Positions 6,914-15,158 of a stretch of DNA of 34,391 nucleotides are shown here, piece by piece. The stretch is from positions 1 to 34,391 of the forward strand of contig JAESQN010000050.1 of the NCBI GenBank assembly GCA_016765135.1, in the 5' to 3' direction. The notes beneath the pieces are model-generated. The model did not search any database, was not told where the DNA came from, and saw only the letters and a list, made by a program, of their open reading frames with translations. The position numbers were made by a program, and so were the translations under genes. Position 1 is the first letter of the stretch, and every line of letters begins with the position of its first letter. The stretch comes from Robiginitomaculum sp. (GTDB lineage Bacteria; Pseudomonadota; Alphaproteobacteria; Caulobacterales; Maricaulaceae).

Positions 6914-9900
6914 ATGTCCGCTTCCACTTCCAATAGAAATACGGTCAAGAGTTCCGCATCATTATCAAAAATGGCAATGGGTAAATATGCGCCAGAAACA
7001 GACATTGTTGAAGAGCTTTTGCGGGACAATAAAATTTCGGTGCAAGACCTGAAACATATTGAGACGGACGCAGTTTTTCTGGTGAAGGCTTTTCGCGCGC
7101 GGCCAGACAAGCAATCCATGCTCGATGCTTTTTTACAAGAATACGGGCTTTCAAATAAAGAAGGTATCGCCTTGATGTGTCTCGCCGAGGCCTTGTTGCG
7201 TGTCCCCGATGCCAAGACGCGTGATGATTTAATTGCCGATAAAATTGCGCCTGGTGATTGGGCATCCCACCTTGGAAATGCCAGCACGCTCCTAGTCAAT
7301 AGCTCAACATGGGGGTTGATGTTGACGGGGCGAGTGATTGCGCTGGACGCAGAATGGGCCGTTAAGCCTTCAGGGTTTATTGGCCGCCTGACTAATAAAA
7401 TAGGGGAGCCTGTTATCCGGCGGGCTGTCGGCCATGCTATGAAAATACTCGGCGGTGAATTTGTTTTGGGCGAAACGATTAGCCAAGCGATCAAGCGTGG
7501 CCAAGAGCTTTTTTCTCGCAAGCAAATTTATTCATTCGATATGCTGGGCGAAGGGGCCAGGACATATGGGGATGCTGACCGTCATTACCGTTCTTACCTC
7601 GAAGCCATTCGGCGCACGGGTGAAATCGGCGAAAAAGGATCTGTGCTGGAGCGTTCCGGTGTTTCAGTTAAGCTCTCGGCGATCCACCCGCGCTATGAAT
7701 ATGCCAACCGTGAGCAGGTCATAGAAAGCGTGGGGGCGCTGCTGTTGAAACTGGCGCGGGAAGCGGCGCACGCCAATGTAAAGCTGACCGTCGATGCTGA
7801 AGAGGCGGACCGGCTTGAATTGTCATTAGAGATTTTTGAGTTTGTTGCCCGCTCGCTTGATTTGACAAGCTGGCCGGGTTTTGGCTTGGCTATTCAGGCT
7901 TACGGCAAGCGGGCGCGTAGCGTTATTACCTGGATCGCCGATCTGGGAGCAGAACTGGAATGCAAATTCATGGTGCGCCTGGTCAAGGGCGCTTATTGGG
8001 ACGCGGAAATTAAACATGCGCAAGAATTAAGCCTGCCAAATTTTACTGTGTTTACACGCAAATCCACAACGGATTTATCCTATATGGTGTGTGCGCAAGA
8101 TATGCTGGCGCGGCGGGGAACTCTATTTTGTCAGTTTGCGACCCATAATGCCCACACTGTTGCTGCCATTATGCATCTGGGGAAAAACATGCCGGGCGCG
8201 TTTGAATTTCAACGTCTGCACGGCATGGGCGAAGCGGTTTACGCGGTTGCGCGAGACCATTTCAAGGATTTTCCGACGGTTCGTATTTACGCACCTGTCG
8301 GCGGGCATAAGGATCTTTTGGCTTATCTGGTTCGGCGCCTGCTGGAAAACGGTGCTAATAGTTCATTTGTTAATCGGTTTATGGATGCGAAGATTGCCCC
8401 TGAAGATGTTGTTCGCGACCCCGTAGAGATTACCCGAAATTTACCAATTGTCCCCCATCCGAAAATTTCAAACCCGGAAAATATATTTAGCCCTGAAAGT
8501 GTATCTGATATGTCCCGTTCTAATTCGAAAGGTTTCGACCTGACAGCGGCTAGTTCTATTGCCGCGCTACATACCGAAATTGACCGCCTCTATAAGGAAA
8601 CATTTCGGGTAAGCTCTCTGTTGGGCGGTACGGCCTTGACACCAAGGGACGAAGAAGGACACGAGGAAGCGGTTGTCAATCCTGCCAATACCCAAGATGT
8701 TTTAGGACAGGCGCAATGGGCAAATATTGATGATCTTGATGCGGCTTTTGACAAAGCAAAAACCGCGCAACCAGCTTGGGACTTGCGCGGCGGGGCGAAG
8801 CGGGCAGAAATTTTAAACCGCACCGCCGACATGCTTGAAGATCAAATGTTGCGCTTTATGGCTATTTTAATACGCGAGGCGGGCAAGACATATGATGACG
8901 CCGTCGCCGAAGTTCGCGAGGCTGTGGATTTTTGCCGCTATTACGCCCAGCGTGCCAAGGCCGAGTTTACAAAGCCAACAATGCTACCTGGGCCGTCCGG
9001 GGAGGCCAATTCTATATTGCTATGCGGGCGCGGTGTGTTTGTTTGTATCAGCCCGTGGAATTTTCCGTTGGCTATTTTCATGGGCCAAACCGTAGCCGCC
9101 CTTGCCGCTGGCAATAGCGTGCTGACAAAGCCAGCCGAGCAGACACCGATCATCGCCTTTGAGGCCGTTAAACTCTTGCACGAGGCTGGCGTCCCAAAAG
9201 ATGTGCTGATGATGGTGCTCGGCGACGGCGGCGTAGGCGCGGCATTGATTAAGCACCCTTCAGTCGCGGGTGTGGCTTTCACAGGTAGCACCGAAACCGC
9301 GAAGCGCATCAATCTGACATTAGCCGAAAAGCCGGGGCCTATTGTGCCCTTCATTGCGGAAACCGGGGGGCAAAATGTGATGTTTGTGGACAGCACGGCT
9401 TTGCTGGAACAAGTCACAGATGATGTAGTTCAGTCTGCTTTTAAATCTGCGGGACAGCGTTGCTCCGCCTTGCGGGTTCTCTATCTGCAAGACGATATCG
9501 CAGACGAGGCTATTGCCATGATTGCGGGCGCGATGCAGACATTGATACTTGGCGACCCGCGCCATCTTGTAACCGATATTGGGCCGATTATAGACCGGGG
9601 CGCAGCGGATATGCTCCAGCGGCATATTTCGGAGATGAAAGCGCACATGAAAACGAAAGGTTTGCCCGTCTATACAGTTCCGGCTCCTAAGAATCTCAAA
9701 CAGGGTATATTTGTCGTGCCGCATCTGTTTGAAATTGATGATATTGCACAATTGAAGAAAGAGCATTTTGGCCCCATCCTGCACGTCATTCGCTATAAGG
9801 CCTCGGATTTGGACGAAACTCTCAAGAGTGCTTTTTCGACAGGTTACGGCCTGACATTGGGCATTCATACAAGGATGGATCGCCGCTGGGCCAGCATTTT

Positions 9901-10108
9901 CAAAAAAGCGCCTGTCGGCAATACATATGTTAACCGCAATATTACGGGCGCGGTTGTCGGCTCGCAACCCTTTGGTGGTCAAGGGCTTTCAGGCACGGGC
10001 TTTAAAGCGGGCGGCCCCCGATATCTTTATAAATTTGCATCTGAAAAGACATTATCCGTGAACACCATGGCCTCGGGCGGAAATACTGAATTATTGACAC
10101 TGGATTAA
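6914..10108 (+). CDS. putA: Bifunctional proline dehydrogenase / L-glutamate-gamma-semialdehyde dehydrogenase
   Basis: 1064-residue PutA that oxidises proline to glutamate in two steps. No N-terminal ribbon-helix-helix DNA-binding domain is present, so it is probably not an autorepressor; the neighbouring Lrp-type regulator would do that job. The FAD-dependent proline dehydrogenase barrel (about 160-480) shows SVKLSAIHPRYE, LTVDAEEADRLE, RLVKGAYWDAEIK, FATHNAHT, FQRLHGMGE and RIYAPVGGHKDLLAYLVRRL. The aldehyde dehydrogenase half (about 570-1040) shows ISPWNFPLAIF, TGSTETAK, the general base Glu816 (AETGGQN) and the nucleophile Cys850 (SAGQRCSALR). Near the C-terminus is QPFGGQGLSGTGFKAGGP. 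The start at 6914 has only a weak Shine-Dalgarno; an in-frame ATG at 6971 is an alternative that removes 19 non-conserved residues. Confidence 0.96.
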   Translation: MSASTSNRNTVKSSASLSKMAMGKYAPETDIVEELLRDNKISVQDLKHIETDAVFLVKAFRARPDKQSMLDAFLQEYGLSNKEGIALMCLAEALLRVPDAKTRDDLIADKIAPGDWASHLGNASTLLVNSSTWGLMLTGRVIALDAEWAVKPSGFIGRLTNKIGEPVIRRAVGHAMKILGGEFVLGETISQAIKRGQELFSRKQIYSFDMLGEGARTYGDADRHYRSYLEAIRRTGEIGEKGSVLERSGVSVKLSAIHPRYEYANREQVIESVGALLLKLAREAAHANVKLTVDAEEADRLELSLEIFEFVARSLDLTSWPGFGLAIQAYGKRARSVITWIADLGAELECKFMVRLVKGAYWDAEIKHAQELSLPNFTVFTRKSTTDLSYMVCAQDMLARRGTLFCQFATHNAHTVAAIMHLGKNMPGAFEFQRLHGMGEAVYAVARDHFKDFPTVRIYAPVGGHKDLLAYLVRRLLENGANSSFVNRFMDAKIAPEDVVRDPVEITRNLPIVPHPKISNPENIFSPESVSDMSRSNSKGFDLTAASSIAALHTEIDRLYKETFRVSSLLGGTALTPRDEEGHEEAVVNPANTQDVLGQAQWANIDDLDAAFDKAKTAQPAWDLRGGAKRAEILNRTADMLEDQMLRFMAILIREAGKTYDDAVAEVREAVDFCRYYAQRAKAEFTKPTMLPGPSGEANSILLCGRGVFVCISPWNFPLAIFMGQTVAALAAGNSVLTKPAEQTPIIAFEAVKLLHEAGVPKDVLMMVLGDGGVGAALIKHPSVAGVAFTGSTETAKRINLTLAEKPGPIVPFIAETGGQNVMFVDSTALLEQVTDDVVQSAFKSAGQRCSALRVLYLQDDIADEAIAMIAGAMQTLILGDPRHLVTDIGPIIDRGAADMLQRHISEMKAHMKTKGLPVYTVPAPKNLKQGIFVVPHLFEIDDIAQLKKEHFGPILHVIRYKASDLDETLKSAFSTGYGLTLGIHTRMDRRWASIFKKAPVGNTYVNRNITGAVVGSQPFGGQGLSGTGFKAGGPRYLYKFASEKTLSVNTMASGGNTELLTLD

Positions 10109-10310
10109 GCGATAAGACCCGTAAAACCGAAGCCTTCATTATATGCCTGTTTTGACATTGCGACCAGATACTGCTATCTGACAGGATAAGAAGGTGCCAA
10201 ATGATTTCGGATATTTTTGGGGGTTCGGGCTTAATTTGCACTCTTTATCTGTAAGGTTCACTAAACAGTGAATGAATCTAAGGTAATTTCGGTGGTAAAG
10301 TCGCTTAACT

Positions 10311-10901
10311 ATGAATGAGACACCTAAAAACATTGAAAAACTATCAATGCAAGATGCCTTCATTGCGCATAGGGGTGTTTTGGTCGCTTATATCTCTCGG
10401 TACCTCCTCAATCCTGAAGATGTTGAGGATATTTTGCAAGAAACCTTTCTCAAATCTTTGGTGGCCAGTCGGCAGAAGGATATATTGTCCCCCAGGTCCT
10501 ATCTTTTCATAGTTGCCAGAAACTTGATGTTTGGCAAACTTAGAAAAAAATCCCGAGACATAATGAAAGAGATCGGCGAGATAGACGAGCGGTATCTTGC
10601 ATCAAATGACGTTCCCGCAGATATCAGCCTTCACCAAAAACAAAAAATGACGGCATTCATTACGGCGACGAACCAATTACCGTCTCAGTGTCGCCGGGTA
10701 TTTTTGATGCGAAAACTGATGGGTCTGTCACAGGTTGAGATTTCCCAAGAGCTGGGGATTTCCAAAAGCACTGTTGAGCGCCATATTACGAATGCTATAA
10801 AGAAATGCCAACTGATCATGGCCAAAGAGGGATATGAGGTAGGTGTAAAGCATACGGATAAAACGCTGGTTCCACTAAAGCAGGTACGTGCAGATGACTG
10901 A
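10311..10901 (+). CDS. FecI-type ECF sigma factor
   Basis: 196 residues with sigma region 2 at about 13-80 (LVAYISRYLLNPEDVEDILQ; ETFLK; SPRSYLFIVARNLMFGKLRK) and region 4 at about 125-175 (LPSQCRRVFLMRKLMGLSQV; EISQELGISKSTVERHITNA). This is the FecI pattern: a small sigma factor released by a FecR-type membrane anti-sigma factor when an outer-membrane receptor binds its ligand. Its last codons overlap the start of the FecR-like gene, and a TonB receptor with an STN domain follows, so the trio is a complete cell-surface signalling set. I saw no obvious Fur box in the 200 bp upstream, where the only structure is a small hairpin (CAGATA-CTGC-TATCTG, 10165-10180). Confidence 0.92.
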   Translation: MNETPKNIEKLSMQDAFIAHRGVLVAYISRYLLNPEDVEDILQETFLKSLVASRQKDILSPRSYLFIVARNLMFGKLRKKSRDIMKEIGEIDERYLASNDVPADISLHQKQKMTAFITATNQLPSQCRRVFLMRKLMGLSQVEISQELGISKSTVERHITNAIKKCQLIMAKEGYEVGVKHTDKTLVPLKQVRADD

Positions 10902-11988
10902 CGAAAAAGGAAAAATCACAAACTTGAACACAAGCCTGGACACAAGTGCTATCACAGCGGAGGCTGCATCGTGGGTAGCGCAGCTTGATGGTGAAAGCAT
11001 AAACAATGCTGATCGGTTAGCTCTAAGAGAGTGGGCGTCAAGAAGCCCAAAGCATATGTCTGAACTTCGCCGGTTGGGTGAAATATGGCTTGATATAGAC
11101 GCCGTACTAGAGGCCGAAATTCAAAAATTTGGTGTGCGCCCGTCATTAAGAGGGGTGACGGCTGCAGCCATTAAAACAAGACCCAAAGCGGCTTCGGGAC
11201 TGACCGCGATTGCAGCGGCATTACTTTTTGTCTGCGCGTTTATTTGGGTGTCCCTGCCAAATACGTCTGAGGCTCCCCCCGTTCAAATCGTCTATAGTGT
11301 CCCGTACGGCGAAAACAAGGTCTTTAATTTGGACGATGGTTCCACCATTCATGCGAATACAGATAGTTTTCTTGAGGTCGAGTATAATCAAAAACAACGC
11401 ATCATTAGACTGATTAAGGGCGAAGCTTATTTTGACGTCGCACATGATGCTAAAAGACCCTTCCTTGTTTACGCCAACGGCAGTATCGTCAGGGCTGTGG
11501 GCACGGCATTTTCAGTTCGTATTGGTGTTGGCGAAACCTCTGTCATTGTGACAGAAGGCAAGGTGGAATTGATCAGTATAAAGCGCGGCTCTGCCCAGCA
11601 AAGCAAGTCAGATATTGCCGTCAAGCCGAGAAAAAAACCGACGTTCGTTTCGGCCAAAGAAAGCCTTACCATTACTGCGAAAAATATTGATTTGGTCGCA
11701 GAAGTAAAACCCATTAGTGAGGACGTCATTAACAGAAAACTAGCCTGGCGTCAGGGGTTGGTCATATTTGAAGGTGACCCGCTTGTTGATGTGGTTGACG
11801 AAATTTCGAGATATACTGATTTCCAAATCATCATCTCCGACCCGGAAATAAGAAATATTCCTATTGGTGGTGCGTTTCCGGCAGGTAAGGTGGACGCTCT
11901 GTTGGGAGCGCTTCAAACATCATTTGGCATATCAGTAGAACGTGTTAGTGATGATGTTATCTATCTTAAAAAGGCGGTGGATAATTAA
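10894..11988 (+). CDS. FecR-type anti-sigma / sigma-regulator membrane protein
   Basis: About 364 residues. The N-terminal cytoplasmic domain (DUF4880-like; ITAEAASWVAQLDG, ADRLALREWASRSPKH) binds the sigma factor. One membrane segment follows at about 101-121 (GLTAIAAALLFVCAFIWVSL). The periplasmic FecR domain comes next (YSVPYGENKVFNLDDGSTIH; GEAYFDVAHDAKRPFLVYAN; VRAVGTAFSVRI), and the C-terminus resembles DUF4974/STN (AWRQGLVIFEGDPLVDVVDE). The ATG at 10894 overlaps the sigma-factor stop by 8 nt (a GTG at 10888 is also possible), so the two are translationally coupled. The expected partner is the STN domain of the receptor encoded next. Confidence 0.92.
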   Translation: MTDEKGKITNLNTSLDTSAITAEAASWVAQLDGESINNADRLALREWASRSPKHMSELRRLGEIWLDIDAVLEAEIQKFGVRPSLRGVTAAAIKTRPKAASGLTAIAAALLFVCAFIWVSLPNTSEAPPVQIVYSVPYGENKVFNLDDGSTIHANTDSFLEVEYNQKQRIIRLIKGEAYFDVAHDAKRPFLVYANGSIVRAVGTAFSVRIGVGETSVIVTEGKVELISIKRGSAQQSKSDIAVKPRKKPTFVSAKESLTITAKNIDLVAEVKPISEDVINRKLAWRQGLVIFEGDPLVDVVDEISRYTDFQIIISDPEIRNIPIGGAFPAGKVDALLGALQTSFGISVERVSDDVIYLKKAVDN

Positions 11989-11991
11989 GCC

Positions 11992-12009
11992 TGTTGCTGG
12001 AATGCAACA
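11992..12009 (+). promoter_or_regulatory. Hairpin between fecR-like gene and TonB receptor
   Basis: A perfect inverted repeat TGTTGC-TGGAAT-GCAACA begins 4 nt after the anti-sigma stop codon. No T-run follows, so it is not a classical terminator. It may be an RNA processing or attenuation point that lets the receptor be expressed differently from the sigma/anti-sigma pair, or an operator for the receptor gene promoter in the 128-bp gap. Confidence 0.4.
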
Positions 12010-12117
12010 CCTTTATGTTATTATGAATTAACACACATTAGTTTTGGGGGTTGCTCCGCTCCCACGGCTCTTTATGTACGAGCCTCTGGAACAAGAGTGT
12101 CGTAAGAAAGGAGGGGG

Positions 12118-15000
12118 ATGATATATCGGTGGAATCGATTGTTACTAACGCTAGTCGTATCGGCCACAGCAAATTTTGCTGTGCTGGCGGCAGCGACAGA
12201 AACAGCTTATGATATTCCAGCACTGCCTTTGGCAGATGCTTTAAATCAGCTAGCCCAACAATCTAATCGACCTTTGCTTTTCCCTTACAATGATGTGCGT
12301 TTGCTGAAAACTGGTGGTGTTTCTGGCAATCACACATTTGAAGACGCACTTGACCTTTTGCTGACAGGCACTGGTCTTCAGGCTCACATAACCAAAGAGG
12401 GGGTTATGACAATTGTTGTCATAGCTGAACCTGATATTACGGAGCAGGAAGACATAATGAAAAAACTATCAATTAAGAATAAACTCATCAGCGGAGCTTC
12501 GGCAGTCATTATTGCCAGTACTTTACCCGCGCAGAGTATTGCACAAACACCAGACGCACCTACAATTAATAATGATGAAATCATTGTTTTAGGGTCGCGC
12601 CGTGCGCAAGTTCGCTCAACATTGACGGCCCCCGTTCCTGTTGATGTTATTACAGCCGAGGACCTTACCGCACAAGGCAGCACAGATATTATTGATACGC
12701 TTATTTCCGTTGTACCGTCCCTAAATGCTAACCGTGAGCCGATTAGCGATGCCGCTACATTGGTGCGCCCCGTCAATCTTCGGGCTTTGCCAGCCGATCA
12801 TACACTGGTGCTTGTGAACGGTAAACGCCGCCACAGGGGCGCTGTTGTCGGCGAGTTTGTTTCGGGTGTAAACCGGGGCGCGCAAGGCGTCGATATTAAC
12901 CCTCTGTTTGGAGCCAGCCTAAAGTCTGTCGAAATTCTTCGTGATGGTGCTGCGGCGCAATATGGTTCAGATGCCATCGCTGGCGTTATCAATTATTCAC
13001 TTCTTGATGATCCGGACATCCGCCAAGTGACATTGCAATACGGTCAGGCTTATGCGGGCGACGGTACAACGATAGAAGTTTCTGGAGCGTTTGGTTTTCA
13101 TCTGGGCGATGAAGGTTTCTTGACACTGGCCGTACAGCTTAAAGATCAAAACCCGACTAGCCGGGGTGTCCAGGACGGCGAAGGCACGAATAGTGGTGCG
13201 TCGGCCCTGCAAGCCGCAGGTTTTCCGGTAGCCGACCCTGTGGTTGTTTGGGGACAACCCGAGGTTAAGAATGATTTTAAATTTGCCCTAAACTCTGCAA
13301 TCCCTGCGGGTGCAGGTGAAGTTTATCTATTCGGAACCTATGCGACCCGCGAAGTTGACGGTAGTTTCTTCTATCGTAACCCAACGAACCGGGCTGGCGT
13401 ATTTGCCTCTGATGGCAATGCTCTATTTGCTGATCTAACGGGTGCAGGATGTCCCGTTGGTGCCCTTCCAACAGGAAGCTTTACCGCTGCGCAGGCCTTT
13501 ATTGATAGCGCGCCGGACAATTGCTTTTCGTTCTTCAATCAATTTCCGGGCGGATTTACCCCTCGTTTTGGCGGCACAGTGGACGATCAGGCACTGACGG
13601 CAGGTTTTAGAGGCGATACGGACGGCGGACTTGGCTATGACTTCAGTGTTGGCTTTGGGTCTAACAATGTCGATTATAGAATTTCAAACACCGTCAATGC
13701 CTCTTTGGGGCCAAACACCCCGACCAGCTTTGAACTTGGGGCGCAAACGCAATCCGAAATCGTTGCCAATGCCGATTTTACCTATGGTGTTGACATGGGT
13801 CTTGCTTCAGATCTGAACGTGGCATTTGGTGCTCAATACCATACCGAGGAATTTGAAATTACGGCAGGTGAACCTGCGTCTTTTGCGGTTGGCCCGTTTA
13901 TTGATCAAGGTTTCTCCGCAGGCTCAAACGGATTTCAAGGTTTTAGCGATGACGTTGCGGGCGCATTCGAACGCAATAGTGTCGGCCTCTATCTTGATTT
14001 GGAAGCTGATGTCACAGATAATTTCATCCTCACAGGTGCGGCGCGATATGAAAGCTTCTCTGATTTTGGTGATACATTTAACATTAAAGTAGCCAGCCTT
14101 TATCAGTTCAATGATAATTTTGCCGTTCGCGGCTCGTTCAGTACGGGTTTTCGTGCGCCTACTTTAGGGCAATCAAACCTACAGCGTTCCTCTACCGGTT
14201 TTGACGCCGGGCAATTGATTGAACAATTGGTAATCGCCAGCACAAATCCGATTGCGGAATTCTTTGGCGGCGGTCAACTCGATTCGGAAAAAGCTCGAAA
14301 TATTAGTTTGGGCTTTACAGCGAGACTTGGTGCTTTGAGTTTCACTGCTGATTATTTCGACATCAAAGTAGATGACCGGGTGGCGTTAACGTCATCTGAT
14401 ATTAGCGATGCAGACCGCGCAACGCTCATTGCAAGCGGGCTCCCTGAAGCTGCGACGATCAGTAATGTTCAGTTCTTCGTGAATGATTTTGATACAAAAA
14501 CCAGCGGTTTTGATATTGTGGCTAACTACCCAATCTCCTCTGATTTTGGTGACACCAAATTTACACTGGCTTTCAATTATAATGATACGCAAGTCACAAA
14601 TCGTGGTGCAACAATTGATGATGGCAGACAGCGCGAAATCGAAGATGCGCTGCCGTCAACGCGGACAACATTTACGGCGTCTCACGATGCGGGTGCGTTC
14701 GATGGTCTTGTACGGCTAAACCTCTTTGGTGAAGCCTTCGAAAACCTGTTTAATGACAGCACATTGCCGGTTGTGACGCCATCTTTGCTTATTGTGGATG
14801 CCGAAATCGGGTATGAGATCAATGATCACTTCCGGGTCGCGGTTGGTGCTAAAAACCTGTTTGATACTTTCCCGGCTGAGTGGGCAACAGCTGGTTTCAC
14901 GGGTCGTGACGGTGGATTTTTGGGAGCAATTTATCCTCTGAACCACCCCGCAGGCTTTAACGGTGGTAGCTATTACCTCCGCATAAGCTCAAACTTCTAA
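12118..15000 (+). CDS. STN-domain TonB-dependent receptor with internal second signal peptide
   Basis: 960 residues behind a very strong Shine-Dalgarno (AAGGAGGGGG). Order of parts: signal peptide 1 (residues 1-27, LLLTLVVSATANFAVLAAA), an STN signalling domain (about 30-105, YDIPALPLADALNQLAQQSN; FEDALDLLLTGTGLQ), then a second Met114 followed by a complete signal peptide (KKLSIKNKLISGASAVII; ASTLPAQSIAQ, to about 143). Next come a TonB-box-like DEIIVLGSRR, the plug (VPVDVITAEDLTAQGSTDII; VRPVNLRALPADHTLVLVNG; EILRDGAAAQYGSDAIAGVI) and a beta-barrel ending in the expected aromatic (YYLRISSNF). With the sigma/anti-sigma genes just upstream, it should import a TonB-dependent ligand and report its binding. 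The ligand is unknown. The internal signal peptide is abnormal: signalling receptors normally run directly from STN to TonB box. Confidence 0.93.
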   Translation: MIYRWNRLLLTLVVSATANFAVLAAATETAYDIPALPLADALNQLAQQSNRPLLFPYNDVRLLKTGGVSGNHTFEDALDLLLTGTGLQAHITKEGVMTIVVIAEPDITEQEDIMKKLSIKNKLISGASAVIIASTLPAQSIAQTPDAPTINNDEIIVLGSRRAQVRSTLTAPVPVDVITAEDLTAQGSTDIIDTLISVVPSLNANREPISDAATLVRPVNLRALPADHTLVLVNGKRRHRGAVVGEFVSGVNRGAQGVDINPLFGASLKSVEILRDGAAAQYGSDAIAGVINYSLLDDPDIRQVTLQYGQAYAGDGTTIEVSGAFGFHLGDEGFLTLAVQLKDQNPTSRGVQDGEGTNSGASALQAAGFPVADPVVVWGQPEVKNDFKFALNSAIPAGAGEVYLFGTYATREVDGSFFYRNPTNRAGVFASDGNALFADLTGAGCPVGALPTGSFTAAQAFIDSAPDNCFSFFNQFPGGFTPRFGGTVDDQALTAGFRGDTDGGLGYDFSVGFGSNNVDYRISNTVNASLGPNTPTSFELGAQTQSEIVANADFTYGVDMGLASDLNVAFGAQYHTEEFEITAGEPASFAVGPFIDQGFSAGSNGFQGFSDDVAGAFERNSVGLYLDLEADVTDNFILTGAARYESFSDFGDTFNIKVASLYQFNDNFAVRGSFSTGFRAPTLGQSNLQRSSTGFDAGQLIEQLVIASTNPIAEFFGGGQLDSEKARNISLGFTARLGALSFTADYFDIKVDDRVALTSSDISDADRATLIASGLPEAATISNVQFFVNDFDTKTSGFDIVANYPISSDFGDTKFTLAFNYNDTQVTNRGATIDDGRQREIEDALPSTRTTFTASHDAGAFDGLVRLNLFGEAFENLFNDSTLPVVTPSLLIVDAEIGYEINDHFRVAVGAKNLFDTFPAEWATAGFTGRDGGFLGAIYPLNHPAGFNGGSYYLRISSNF
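12441..12459 (+). promoter_or_regulatory. Internal ribosome binding site and ATG inside the TonB receptor gene
   Basis: GGAGCAGGAAGACATAATG places an AGGA Shine-Dalgarno 7 nt before an in-frame ATG (12457-12459, codon 114). The ATG opens a textbook signal peptide (KK, hydrophobic core, AxA-like end at about residue 142). It could direct synthesis of a shorter receptor lacking the STN domain. Confidence 0.5.
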
Positions 15001-15020
15001 GTATTGCCTTTGGTTGACTG

Positions 15021-15049
15021 GGGACAGTGATAAACTATATCACTGTCCC
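15021..15049. terminator. Perfect 12-bp hairpin between convergent TonB receptor and uvrD
   Basis: GGGACAGTGATA and TATCACTGTCCC pair perfectly around the 5-nt loop AACTA. It lies 21 nt after the receptor stop and about 110 nt after the uvrD stop, so it could end transcripts from both sides. Neither strand has a T-run after the stem, so an intrinsic terminator is not certain. It may act as a 3'-end stabilising structure. Confidence 0.5.
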
Positions 15050-15158
15050 ATTAACCAGGAAAAAAACTGACACCGACAGGAATAGTATTGCTGCACCAAT
15101 AGCGTATTTGTTCCGAAAGATGACCGCGCTGAAAGCTTAAATAAACACGTCAGTTTTA

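Noticed and set aside
10109-10310. Small gene or Fur box between putA and the ECF sigma factor
   Set aside because: No open frame with a ribosome binding site on the plus strand and no GATAATGATAATCATTATC-like match; only a 6-bp hairpin at 10165-10180.
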